Assembly (NCBI GenBank): GCA_017501645.1
Contig: JAFVWN010000025.1
Location: forward strand, 64,438-109,355
Source: Clostridia bacterium
GTDB taxonomy: Bacteria; Bacillota; Clostridia; Christensenellales; UBA1242
DNA: 44,918 nt
Direction: 5' to 3'
Shown here: one piece after another, positions 36,301 to 43,727 of the stretch
How positions within the stretch are numbered: position 1 is the stretch's first letter
How the letters are laid out: every line of letters starts with the position of its first letter
Program-made: the position numbers and the translations under genes
Notes under the pieces: generated by a model
What the model saw: the letters and a program-made list of their open reading frames with translations, nothing else
The model's database searches: none
Told to the model about the DNA's origin: nothing

Positions 36301-37028
36301 GGGGTTAGATTATCAAATAAAATATCATTTCTACCAACTATTAAGTCTTTGTGATTAATAATACTTACACCATCATACAAAACAGCCTTTACATTTCCAC
36401 CTGTTTTCTGAATAAGGTTGTAAACATCTATTAAATTTAATGATAAATTTATTTTGTTAAGATATATAGAAGTAGTCAAGATTTCAGAATAAGTAGAACC
36501 AGTTGATCCAATACCAACCTTTATGGTCGAATTCCCATCCATAACAACATCTTTTATTTCAGTTTTATCAACATATTTGATTGAATCAATAGTGTAATCT
36601 TTTATTCCAATAATATTGCCTACATTTACTTTAAGAATTAAATTTTCCAAATCTGAACCTGATTCAAACATATAAGAACTATATTTAACTCCATTTAATG
36701 TAAAGGACATTATTTCAAAGCTGTCAGGATTTGATAATTTTATAGTAATATATATATCTTCATTAGCAGTTGCATAATATATATCATTAATTCCATCAAA
36801 AACGAATAAAGAACTTGCATGGTCTTCAACACTTGGAATATTATTTTGAGCGTTAACACCTCTTAAATTATTAGCAAGCATAGATGAAGGTTCGTTTGCA
36901 GACGAAACTATCATACCTTGATAAACTGGTGTTTGTTTACTATTTTTTTCTTCATTACATGCAGAAAAAACAATACAGCACGAACACATAAAAATTAACA
37001 GAGTAAATACTTTTAAAAATTTTTTCAT
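33345..37028 (-). CDS. Large lipoprotein adhesin with tandem repeats and GLUG-like repeats
   Basis: The start chosen at 37028 follows GGAGG on the minus strand and gives 1227 residues. The signal peptide KKFLKVFTLLIFMCSCCIVF ends at the lipobox FSAC, so it should be lipid-anchored outside the cell. The middle holds fibronectin-like beta modules. Two are nearly identical 93-residue units (LTQKTITQTSFEFLLNIEDL... and its twin), preceded and followed by more divergent ones sharing TYxYDLNDGxGEQ. The C-terminal 350 residues have GLUG-like repeats (NNCYTTGDITA, GGLVGHVHNALISNCYTTG, GGLIGNLN). Such proteins act in attachment. A promoter (TTAACA, 18 bases, TATACT) lies just upstream. It is in the accessory region, so it may be cargo. 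Confidence 0.85.
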   Translation of the reverse strand: MKKFLKVFTLLIFMCSCCIVFSACNEEKNSKQTPVYQGMIVSSANEPSSMLANNLRGVNAQNNIPSVEDHASSLFVFDGINDIYYATANEDIYITIKLSNPDSFEIMSFTLNGVKYSSYMFESGSDLENLILKVNVGNIIGIKDYTIDSIKYVDKTEIKDVVMDGNSTIKVGIGSTGSTYSEILTTSIYLNKINLSLNLIDVYNLIQKTGGNVKAVLYDGVSIINHKDLIVGRNDILFDNLTPNSFYQIAIIAAYDDLSGDGFKIHTLYKNNLYTNEMLSFDVKSINQTSIEFDYIWDDEVLNKNIISQELYLDGIKVKNIEIGQTIIENLFSNREYTIITTFKNLNNTNETITHTFKTLSKITPNIELTQKTITQTSFEFLLNIEDLDNVGSISKIELVHETNGTTILNSNSREVVDLLSDNDYQVKITYTYDLNDGSGEQSVIKSLTFHTLSKTTPNIDLTQKTVTQTSFEFLLNIEDLDNVGSISKIELVHETNGTTILNSNSREVVGLLSDNDYQVKITYNYDLNDGLGEQNIIKTLNFHTLAKDAPYLTFKNVSSTQNQITFDYDLTDVDNTCSIDKVEIYEGLNKIATITDLTNKIFEGLNSNTEYTLKLWYNYNLNDGSGVQKEFITIDYYTMASEITVTGLSTLNVTNPKIGEEVHLNITFNNPSNIEIDSFYVNGINSEVVGGNKITSAIVKFIPDFEGGEYEISLTKISYFRNDNLLTQNISSSYSTSILVLGNLNVLSFERENQKDYFTTSDDNIVINLDNPTNYNITNITIKYNSIEKILTPESFEIDSNVVTINASSFDLNSASTLTISLTSISYGIDDITAKTDYNLDAITLTYLSESTINEITTIEQLKNIQNNKYYKLMNDLDFTNESWNPIDFKGILDGNNYKIKNLHYVSEALISNNYNFALFSQFSGIVKNLEIESMYVSIYGSQNINIAGITISTGNNISANAAIIKDCVVSGDIYVKSNNESESMVANIGGLVSKSNAICKIMGSSSNVNITILDCEGYEINAGGIIGNAWTTDKTIEINNCSSFGDITINKASTIYAGGIAGNAYISVEINNCYTTGDITATTTEGEIDVGGLVGHVHNALISNCYTTGTIYACSYYSTAHAGGLIGNLNLSSVISIKNCYTSGNITAICETNQIHYASAGSMVAIGLSSLHVENFYKYENQLLNTNGYNQNQIEADMQTIWTFIQNNWDSSIWNLYEDKNPTLK
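35388..35945 (-). repeat. Near-identical tandem 279-bp repeat inside the adhesin gene
   Basis: The two 93-codon units starting near 35945 and 35666 (minus strand) differ at only a few positions, mostly in their first and last quarters, which suggests a recent duplication or gene conversion. Confidence 0.85.
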
Positions 37029-37109
37029 ATAAAACTTATCCTCCATAAATATAGTATAACACAAGAAAAACTATTTTGTTAAATTTATATATAAAATTTT
37101 AAAATATTA

Positions 37110-37670
37110 TTATACATCAATAATATCAACAGTTAAGCCCATTTTCTTTGCTTTTAAAATTGTTGATTGAGTTCCACCAGGAACTCCATTAAATAAAGCA
37201 ATTACTTTCGAAGAATTTTTTAACATATAATCATTTCTTTCTTGCATACAAGTATTTGTATATTCTTCTGCTATATATCTTATAATATCTGCATTATTCA
37301 AAATTTTTCTATATCTTTTTTTATATTCTTCACTCCATAGTTTATCTTGATTCTTGCACGGTATAGCGCAAACCAATTTAATGTGGGGATATTCTTTTTT
37401 TAACTCTAATATGGTTTCAGCACATATCATATCAAAACCAATTGCCATACCTGAAATAAAATGAGTATATCCATATTCTATGGATTTTTTAATTTGTTGT
37501 TTTGTTTTAGACTTCATCTCTTCACATCTTTCATCAGATTCATTAAACTTCCAGGGTAATTTTTGGCATCTATGACCAGTAAAACATAATGTGGTTTGTT
37601 TTAAATCTTCATAAATGTTTTCACATTTGCTTTTAAGTATGTTAATTTTCCTTTTATTTTTAAAAAACAT
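37110..37670 (-). CDS. SLOG-superfamily (DUF1273/YpsA-like) protein
   Basis: The start at 37670 follows AAGGAG and gives 186 residues. The core starts TLCFTGHRCQKLPW, followed by THFISGMAIGFDMICAE, then LVCAIPCKNQDKLW and VIALFNGVPGGTQSTI. These are the Rossmann-like nucleotide-binding motifs of the SLOG/DUF1273 group (YpsA-like). SLOG proteins bind nucleotide-derived ligands, and several are linked to phage defence or mobile elements. It is divergently transcribed from an XRE repressor gene. A TATAAT with an upstream TTGTAG (long spacing) reads into it. Confidence 0.82.
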   Translation of the reverse strand: MFFKNKRKINILKSKCENIYEDLKQTTLCFTGHRCQKLPWKFNESDERCEEMKSKTKQQIKKSIEYGYTHFISGMAIGFDMICAETILELKKEYPHIKLVCAIPCKNQDKLWSEEYKKRYRKILNNADIIRYIAEEYTNTCMQERNDYMLKNSSKVIALFNGVPGGTQSTILKAKKMGLTVDIIDV

Positions 37671-37754
37671 AATTTTACTCCTTTTGGTTGTTTTTACATT
37701 CATTATAACATAAATTTTATAAAAATCTACAATAATGAGTGTTTTTACGACATA

Positions 37755-37783
37755 TTGTCTATAATTATAGATGTTATTATATA
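37755..37783 (+). promoter_or_regulatory. Promoter with palindromic operator for the XRE repressor
   Basis: TTGTCT (37755-37760), 17 bases, TATATA (37778-37783). The perfect palindrome TCTATAATTATAGA (37758-37771) covers the end of the -35 box and the spacer. The HTH protein encoded just downstream is the obvious candidate ligand (autorepression). The palindrome also lies upstream of the divergent SLOG gene. Confidence 0.65.
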
Positions 37784-37810
37784 CCTACATAAAAACATTC
37801 AGGAGAAATT

Positions 37811-38053
37811 ATGACTTTAGCTGAAGCAGTTTCTAAGAGAATTAGAAACATTTTAAAAGAACGCAAAATAACACAGTATAGATTAGAACAAAATGCGGGA
37901 ATATCACATAGCACTATGAATAGTTTTCTTAATGCAAGATATAAGAGTTGCAATTTAACGACAGTTGTTTTAATAATTCGCGCTTTAGGAATGACTGTGT
38001 CAGAGTTTTTTGATGATCAGATTTTTGAAAACGAAGATTTAATTGTAGAATAA
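37811..38053 (+). CDS. XRE-family (Cro/CI-type) transcriptional regulator
   Basis: An 80-residue single HTH domain: IRNILKERKITQYRLEQNAG, then ISHSTMNSFLNARYKSCNLT, then VVLIIRALGMTVSEFFDD. The helix-turn-helix is around residues 22-45. An AGGAGAAATT ribosome site precedes the ATG. It is divergent from the SLOG gene and adjacent to the phage-like cluster, so it is the likely switch for one or both. No cleavage domain is present, so release from repression is not RecA-type. A terminator follows. Confidence 0.88.
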   Translation: MTLAEAVSKRIRNILKERKITQYRLEQNAGISHSTMNSFLNARYKSCNLTTVVLIIRALGMTVSEFFDDQIFENEDLIVE

Positions 38054-38066
38054 AAGCAGAAACATT

Positions 38067-38090
38067 AACCGATAAAAGTCGGTTTTTTTA
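38067..38090 (+). terminator. Intrinsic terminator after HTH gene
   Basis: AACCGA pairs with TCGGTT around TAAAAG, followed by T run. Confidence 0.82.
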
Positions 38091-38195
38091 TTTTGGATAA
38101 ATTTAGTTATAAAGTTCTGGCTAGTGTATGTTTTTATTTAAAAATAAGTCGAATTAAATCAATAATTAATCAAATAAATGTCAATATGTGAGATT

Positions 38196-38258
38196 CTGGC
38201 GTGTGCTTGTCTTGATACAAGTGGTGTCGCTTCGCTCCACCAGACAAGCACACGCCAG
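38196..38258. other. Perfect 17-bp inverted repeat forming a large hairpin (candidate origin or packaging signal)
   Basis: CTGGCGTGTGCTTGTCT (38196-38212) is followed by its exact complement (38242-38258). The 29-base interval holds a second stem TGGTG/CACCA (the last base shared with the outer arm). The G+C content is far above the surrounding AT-rich DNA. There is no T run, so it is not a terminator. It lies in the noncoding stretch between the repressor and rep, as origins and packaging hairpins do in ssDNA phages. The role is inferred. Confidence 0.7.
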
Positions 38259-38287
38259 CAACTAAATGAAAATCTTTTGTTAATGAA

Positions 38288-38357
38288 AACTGATGGCTAA
38301 ATATGGGGTTCTCGCGCAGGCTTACCGAGAGCCCCCATATTTTTTACGCCATCAGTT
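38288..38357. other. Nested hairpin downstream of rep
   Basis: AACTGATGGC (38288-38297) pairs with GCCATCAGTT (38348-38357). Inside, ATATGGGG (38301-38308) pairs with CCCCATAT (38333-38340) and TCTCG (38310-38314) with CGAGA (38326-38330); the loop is CGCAGGCTTAC. It ends one base before the rep stop codon. It may stop rep transcription, or form part of the origin with the hairpin 30 bases away. Confidence 0.65.
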
Positions 38358-38358
38358 G

Positions 38359-39405
38359 TTAATTACATTTTTTCATTTGCTCTATAACTTCAGGTGATAC
38401 AGTTCCCATAACAACACCTTCGTCTAAACAAATAAAATCATCAAATAGTAATAACTTTTTATCTTCTTGACCTATTGTTGTAACAATATCATCGTCAAGA
38501 ATATCTGATATAAAGTATTGATATAATCCTTTAGAATAAACTATCTTTTCACCTGTTTTTTCTATATATTTTATTAAATATGCAACAGCTAAACCTAGTA
38601 GTTTTTCTCTATTATCAATCCTATCAAAATCAGATCTTCCAAACACTTCATTGAAGTATGTTGATTGAGTGCTAATTTGCATTTTATGCTCTCTAGTATT
38701 GTAGTCTTTGACAGTTAGCAAACATCCAGGAATTGTGCCTTCAGGAATATAAAATAGCCCGTGAAAATGCAATCTGTTAGTCTTTGGTGCTCGTTCCCAA
38801 ACTCCCATATATTTCCAATTCTTTCTATGACAAAAATTCCTTAAACAAGTTTTTAATTTTTTTCTAAAACTATCTTCAGTATGAAGATTATTATCATAAG
38901 TAAAAGTGCAAAAATAATTAAAACCAGCAAGATTAGCTTTTCTTACCATTCTAACACGACGACAAATCATATTTCTTATTTTTCTTTCAAACTGTGTATT
39001 AACAAAAAATTCACACTCGCTATCTTCTTTAAAATATGGTCGCATTTCTTTAATAATTTTCTGCTTTCTTGCAGTCCTATTTAAATCAATATATTTATCA
39101 TATAATTCATTAAATAGTTCTTTTTTGGTTATTTTACGCTCTTTTTTGCATTTTTCTTCTTCATCAAAAGGCAAAAAGCCATCTTCTAAAATGACTTCTT
39201 CAAACTCTATAATAGTATCTTCACAAGAAGAAATAGAAGGCTCGGTAACAACATCTGCTACCGAGTCATCTACGGAGTCTTCCTGTGAAACAGTTATAAC
39301 TTCTTCAGGTGGTTTTGGTTTGCGTTTTGTAAACCTTTCTGTATGGGGAATAGCAATATAATGACTTCCATCATTATACACTTTTGCTTGAGCATAATGT
39401 CCCAT
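38359..39405 (-). CDS. HUH rolling-circle replication initiator (inovirus/microvirus-like Rep)
   Basis: The 348-residue protein starts with ATG after AGGAG. The N-terminal 90 residues are acidic and low-complexity. The catalytic core has motif 1 YFCTFTYD (about 164-171), the metal-binding HUH motif LHFHGLFYI (His213 and His215) and motif 3 AYLIKYIEKTGEK with Tyr276, Lys279 and Tyr280. This order is that of single-strand nicking Rep endonucleases of filamentous and small ssDNA phages and related plasmids. It should nick the plus origin and start rolling-circle replication. It is the last gene of the minus-strand cluster; a strong hairpin follows. The element's boundary and a relaxase alternative cannot be ruled out, but size and motifs favour Rep. 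Confidence 0.88.
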   Translation of the reverse strand: MGHYAQAKVYNDGSHYIAIPHTERFTKRKPKPPEEVITVSQEDSVDDSVADVVTEPSISSCEDTIIEFEEVILEDGFLPFDEEEKCKKERKITKKELFNELYDKYIDLNRTARKQKIIKEMRPYFKEDSECEFFVNTQFERKIRNMICRRVRMVRKANLAGFNYFCTFTYDNNLHTEDSFRKKLKTCLRNFCHRKNWKYMGVWERAPKTNRLHFHGLFYIPEGTIPGCLLTVKDYNTREHKMQISTQSTYFNEVFGRSDFDRIDNREKLLGLAVAYLIKYIEKTGEKIVYSKGLYQYFISDILDDDIVTTIGQEDKKLLLFDDFICLDEGVVMGTVSPEVIEQMKKCN

Positions 39406-39420
39406 TAGTTAGACTCCTAT

Positions 39421-39462
39421 ACGCTAACCTTTGGATTTAACTTTTTAAGCTAGAGTTAGCGT
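39421..39462. other. Inverted repeat between the basic gene and rep
   Basis: ACGCTAAC (39421-39428) and GTTAGCGT (39455-39462) pair around a 26-base loop. The repeat covers the stop of the small basic gene and lies just before the rep ribosome site. It could attenuate or process the transcript. Confidence 0.5.
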
Positions 39463-39727
39463 TCTTTTCAGCTCGCTTACTTTCTCTTAATTTCTTTCTT
39501 TTAATCCTTTCTTTTGCTTTGAACTTTTTATTAAATTCTTTTTGATATTTTCTATCTTCACGATCAATTCTTTTAAATGCCTTTTTCATATTCTTAAAAA
39601 TATATCTACTAATCTTTACATTATATTTTTCAGGAACATAATCGGCTGTATCAAGAGTATGACTAAATGTTTCAAAATAGTTATCTAGCGTTTCATTTAT
39701 AAGTTTATTTTTATTAAAGTTAATCAT
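39437..39727 (-). CDS. Small highly basic protein of the phage-like cluster
   Basis: The ATG at 39727 follows GGAGG and gives 96 residues. The start overlaps the zot stop by eight bases (ATGATTAA), so translation is coupled. The C-terminal half is Lys/Arg-rich (NMKKAFKRIDREDRKYQ, FKAKERIKRKKLRESKRAE), suited to nucleic-acid binding. In filamentous phages a ssDNA-binding protein lies near Rep, but those usually have an OB fold that I do not see. No TM segment is present, so it is not a coat protein. The function is not known. Confidence 0.65.
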   Translation of the reverse strand: MINFNKNKLINETLDNYFETFSHTLDTADYVPEKYNVKISRYIFKNMKKAFKRIDREDRKYQKEFNKKFKAKERIKRKKLRESKRAEKNANSSLKS

Positions 39728-40550
39728 TATCTTTCCTCCTTTTATTAGTTCTTGAAATATAAAATCCTTCAGGAAGTTCATCATCATTATCTTCAAGAAA
39801 TTTTATATATCCTTCAAGCGATTCTTCAGTTGGTTCACTTTCAAAAATATCAAAATCTTCTTCAAAATGACCTTCGTAAAATTTAGGCTTGCAACTTTGT
39901 GAATCATAACTCGCAAAAACATTGTAATTTGCTACAACATTTTCTTGAGTATAACAAGATTTATCTTTCTTTCCAGAAGCCATATATCTATCAAATAAAG
40001 CACTGTTTTCAATTCGCCGAATTGTCCACTTTAACCTGCATACTTTACCATATTTATCATAGCTTATTTTAAGCCTTATAATCTCGATGAATTGGGCTAA
40101 TTCGCGTATATTAACATCAATCAACATTGGTCTTTGCGTATCAAGAAAAATGTCCAGATTATCGTGCCCGTGTTGTTCATACCAGCGACTCTGCCATTCG
40201 GGGAAATACATACTCATTCGGCTGTTTAAATATTTCTGTGCTTCAGTTATTCCAATAGCTTCATAAGGCAAGTTAAAATGTGTTTCTACAAAGTTATTTG
40301 CAAACCCTAATTTAAAAGGATTTATTCTGCGACTGTGTCTTGGGCTATACCCAAACTTTTTAAAAGTAATATCATAGTTAGATGCTACACAATGTTTAGG
40401 AATAGAAAGATTAAACCCATTATTGTTTTTGCGTAAAATTTCTCTTTGCATTAACTTAATTCTTTCTCTATTAAAAGCGAGTTCATTTAATTGATGAGTC
40501 ATAAAACAGGTTTTTCCTGTTCTTGGTGGAGCGAAAATAATTGTTATCAC
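39720..40550 (-). CDS. Zot/pI-like morphogenesis ATPase
   Basis: The 276-residue protein starts with GTG, which overlaps the TGA of the upstream gene (GTGA). It has the P-loop ITIIFAPPRTGKT (Lys13) and the Walker B-like AIGITEAQKYLNSR. The downstream segment with NLDIFLDTQRPMLIDVNIRE is typical of Zot-domain proteins. In filamentous phages, Zot/pI is the inner-membrane ATPase that drives virion extrusion. No C-terminal TM segment is visible here; the tail is acidic. It may therefore attach to the membrane through the neighbouring TM proteins. It lies between the LRR membrane protein and the basic protein with overlaps on both sides, the context expected of a morphogenesis operon. Confidence 0.85.
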   Translation of the reverse strand: MITIIFAPPRTGKTCFMTHQLNELAFNRERIKLMQREILRKNNNGFNLSIPKHCVASNYDITFKKFGYSPRHSRRINPFKLGFANNFVETHFNLPYEAIGITEAQKYLNSRMSMYFPEWQSRWYEQHGHDNLDIFLDTQRPMLIDVNIRELAQFIEIIRLKISYDKYGKVCRLKWTIRRIENSALFDRYMASGKKDKSCYTQENVVANYNVFASYDSQSCKPKFYEGHFEEDFDIFESEPTEESLEGYIKFLEDNDDELPEGFYISRTNKRRKDND

Positions 40551-42484
40551 GGAACAATAACAAAATTAGTATCAAACAATGTATGAGTTAGGACTTCGCC
40601 AGTCTCTACATTTGTTAAATACTTTCCATTTTCGTCATAGCTATATTTAAAGGTCATTGTTTCAAAGCTGAAGTCATAGTCTGAAATATTGACAACTTGA
40701 AGAGTATAGTTATCTATAATCTTTAATTCAACTTCGACTTCATTATTTTGAACTCCCACAAAACCCCCAACATACTTTGTATAAGAATAAGAATTTACAT
40801 AATTAGCCTTAAAGAAGTAAGGTTTTTCGTGAAATGACGAATAGCCTATACATAAAGAAGGATTATATGGAGTTGTTCCTCCAACATTCCAATAACCCGA
40901 TTGTAATCCACCATAATTCAACCCATTTGTATCTGAACCCATATATTTTATGGTCGCATACTTTTGACCTGAATAATCTAATACATTAAAGTTTGCATCA
41001 AAACCTAAAGGCAAATCAGCTTTACTATCATAAGGGACTTTAATTTCAATATTAGAATTGCAACCATAAACTAGATTTCTTCCAATAGTTTTAATGCCAG
41101 GAAGAATATTTAATGATGATAATGATTTACAATATGAAAATGCTGAATTTCCAATAGTTTCTAGTGTTTCAGGGAATGAAACATAAGTTAAATTAGAACA
41201 ATTTGCAAATGTTAAATGTGGTATTTCTTTAATACCAAAAGACATATTTAAAGAAGGATTTACAAACACATCAAAATTAACATATTTTAAGTTTTTGCAA
41301 CTATCAAAAGCTCCTTGACTTAAAGTGTTTGAAGAAGATAATTTTAATGATTCAAAACCTGTTCCATAAAACGCACATTCGCCAATATTTCTAATATAAT
41401 CAAAACTATTTACTTTGCTTAAATTTGAGCATCCATAAAAAGCATTTTTCTCTAAATTGATAGAGTTATTATTAGGTGCTAAAAGGATTTTAACTTCCTT
41501 AATATCAGTATTGTTTTTATAAAATCCTTCGGTAACAGTTTTTACACTCGCACAATCTAAAATTAAAACACCATCTTTCATTGTTTGTAAAGCATATTTT
41601 AAATAATCATCATTACTCAAAATAGTATTGTAGCAAGCATAAAAATTTGTATCTTCTTTAATTACATACTTATCAAGTTCTTGCTCACCATCAATACTCC
41701 AGCCACTAAATTTTAACCTATCGCTTTCATTATAAAGAGGGAAACTTAATGTTTCCCCCTTATAACAATTTTGAATATAGCAAACCTCATTATTAGCATT
41801 ATAATATCTCGCATAAACAGCATTATCATCTGAACCTTCAACAATTTGAAATTGTGAACTTGGTTTATAAGTAAATGGTTTTATATTAACCATAACATCA
41901 TTTTTTTCAAAATATTTATGCCAATAACTAACAGCATCACTACCACCATTGGTTCGTAGATAAACATATGTAGAATTCTCAAATAATGCTATTCTTATGG
42001 TGAGCTTATCAGACATTAAAAGTTCATCTTCTTCACCATAAAAATTATATGTGAAATTTGCTCCTAAATGGTCGTCTGCAAACTTATTATTTGCACAAGG
42101 CATACCATTTATAAATATTCCATATTCAACACCATCTTCGATAACTAAAACATCATCAATATAGAACATTGCTGAATATTCATTTTCGTTGACAGTAGGA
42201 GTTAATGAAATATTATTTAATTTAAATTCTAATCCTTTTTGCTCAACAACTTGATTATTCCTAATTAAGCCATTGATATATCCATAGATGCCACCTTCTG
42301 CTGAATAATAGACATTTAATTGACAACAACTATAAACTGCTGAACCAAGCAAAATACAGGTTGCTACAGTGCCTGCTATCCATCTTGCAGTCTCATATTT
42401 AATACAAAAATACACAACCGCAACAAGTAAAACAACTATGATTATTCCTATCCAAAAAGTTTCATTAAAAAGTAAATTAAGCAT
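40547..42484 (-). CDS. Two-TM protein with BspA-type LRR ectodomain, in the phage-like cluster
   Basis: The ATG at 42484 follows GGAGGTG and overlaps the upstream stop (ATGCTTAA); 645 residues. TM segments lie at about residues 8-28 and 33-52. Next comes a beta-rich region, then a short FSGWSIDGEQELDKYVIKED segment like the bacterial Flg_new/InlB B repeat. BspA/LRR_5 repeats follow (NAFYGCSNLSKV, GAFDSCKNLKYV, GNSAFSYCKSLSSL), then a C-terminal beta domain. The gene lies directly upstream of zot with a 4-base overlap, the position of minor coat or assembly proteins in filamentous phages. I infer an adsorption or surface role. LRRs of the same type occur in the two host surface proteins of this window. 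Confidence 0.75.
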   Translation of the reverse strand: MLNLLFNETFWIGIIIVVLLVAVVYFCIKYETARWIAGTVATCILLGSAVYSCCQLNVYYSAEGGIYGYINGLIRNNQVVEQKGLEFKLNNISLTPTVNENEYSAMFYIDDVLVIEDGVEYGIFINGMPCANNKFADDHLGANFTYNFYGEEDELLMSDKLTIRIALFENSTYVYLRTNGGSDAVSYWHKYFEKNDVMVNIKPFTYKPSSQFQIVEGSDDNAVYARYYNANNEVCYIQNCYKGETLSFPLYNESDRLKFSGWSIDGEQELDKYVIKEDTNFYACYNTILSNDDYLKYALQTMKDGVLILDCASVKTVTEGFYKNNTDIKEVKILLAPNNNSINLEKNAFYGCSNLSKVNSFDYIRNIGECAFYGTGFESLKLSSSNTLSQGAFDSCKNLKYVNFDVFVNPSLNMSFGIKEIPHLTFANCSNLTYVSFPETLETIGNSAFSYCKSLSSLNILPGIKTIGRNLVYGCNSNIEIKVPYDSKADLPLGFDANFNVLDYSGQKYATIKYMGSDTNGLNYGGLQSGYWNVGGTTPYNPSLCIGYSSFHEKPYFFKANYVNSYSYTKYVGGFVGVQNNEVEVELKIIDNYTLQVVNISDYDFSFETMTFKYSYDENGKYLTNVETGEVLTHTLFDTNFVIVP

Positions 42485-43712
42485 ACGACACCTCCGTTTC
42501 GACAGATTCGCCATCAACAAGCTGTGTCGTTACACACCTATAAATATCAAATTCGCCAAAAGTTCCATTTTCAAAACCAGCAAATTCGATATCATATGCG
42601 TTTAATTCGTCTAAATCAATAGTTATATCTAAAACAATTCCGCTTGCATATTCTTTATATACATTTTTAAACTTATCACTTAATACAAGCTTATAAAATT
42701 TATCTTCAACTAATACATAGTTAAAATCTGATGCAGTTAATGTTATCACATTTCTACCATAATAATAGTTTTCGTAAATATGATTACCTGTTAAGTTAAA
42801 TGATGAGTTTCCTTGAATTTGTTTAAATAAACTATCTGTAGCAACTCTTGCTCCATCATTACTAATATTGATTTTTACAACATAGAAATTATTAAATTCG
42901 GTTGTTACTTTACCATTATCTATATCAGAAATAGGGGAATAAACTTTTCCGTCATATTTATAATAGTCAAAGAAATCGCCAAATTGTAATACTTGATAAG
43001 AGTTGCTAACAACTATTGCTTTCCTTAAACTTTCACATATTTTATATGCCATAAAATTATGATTGATATAAGGATAACAATGGTTAATATCTTGTGTAAA
43101 TGCAGTTTCAATAGATGCAGTTCCAATAAAATAGTCAGGAACAGTATAATCTTGCTTGAATTTCATACCATAAATTTCATCACCAATAGTTATTTTAAAC
43201 ATTGAAGCATCATTCATAGGATTTATATCATTTCCTATAGAAAACTCGAAATCGTTTGGTGATTGATATTCGTAATAACTTGAATTTCCAACAAGTTCAT
43301 AAGCAAAATAAGTATCATAAACATATCTTAAACCAATATTTAAAATACCAAATCTTTCTTTTGCTGTAATATGGTAATCTACCATATTTGTATAGTTCCA
43401 AGCTAATTTATCTTCTTTTGTATCTGCAACATATTGAGAACCAACAGACACAATTTCATTTAAAGTTTCATCCATAAAGTAGTTATACTTTATTTCAAAT
43501 AACTCTAATCCGTTTTTATTACTATTCTTAAAGTAGTTTATTTCCATAAAAGCTTTCTTTTCATCACCATCTGCGGTTTCTTGCAAATCTAGTTCAACAG
43601 TATTAGAAACAACTTTTTCTTCACCGAATTGGTAAACTACTAAACACCAAATATCAATGCTTACACAAACTACACAAAGAATAGTAAATATGATTACAAA
43701 AATTTTCTTCAT
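42477..43712 (-). CDS. TM-anchored protein of unknown function in the phage-like cluster
   Basis: The 411-residue protein starts KKIFVIIFTILCVVCVSIDI, one N-terminal TM or signal anchor (about 4-28). The remainder is a long beta-rich extracytoplasmic part with many Tyr, Asn and Asp. An AAGGAG site precedes the start, and the stop overlaps the next gene by eight bases. No family is recognised. By position it may be a virion or assembly protein. Confidence 0.68.
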   Translation of the reverse strand: MKKIFVIIFTILCVVCVSIDIWCLVVYQFGEEKVVSNTVELDLQETADGDEKKAFMEINYFKNSNKNGLELFEIKYNYFMDETLNEIVSVGSQYVADTKEDKLAWNYTNMVDYHITAKERFGILNIGLRYVYDTYFAYELVGNSSYYEYQSPNDFEFSIGNDINPMNDASMFKITIGDEIYGMKFKQDYTVPDYFIGTASIETAFTQDINHCYPYINHNFMAYKICESLRKAIVVSNSYQVLQFGDFFDYYKYDGKVYSPISDIDNGKVTTEFNNFYVVKINISNDGARVATDSLFKQIQGNSSFNLTGNHIYENYYYGRNVITLTASDFNYVLVEDKFYKLVLSDKFKNVYKEYASGIVLDITIDLDELNAYDIEFAGFENGTFGEFDIYRCVTTQLVDGESVETEVSYA

Positions 43713-43727
43713 ATTTATTCTCCTTTA

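Noticed and set aside
37110..37670. Calling the SLOG gene DprA
   Set aside because: Although both have Rossmann-like folds, the protein is short and has the YpsA-type GHR and GMAIGFD motifs and no DprA extension domains.
39720..40550. FtsK/VirB4-type conjugation ATPase
   Set aside because: It is only 276 residues, and the APPRTGKT/ITEAQ/DTQRPMLID pattern fits Zot rather than coupling or secretion ATPases.
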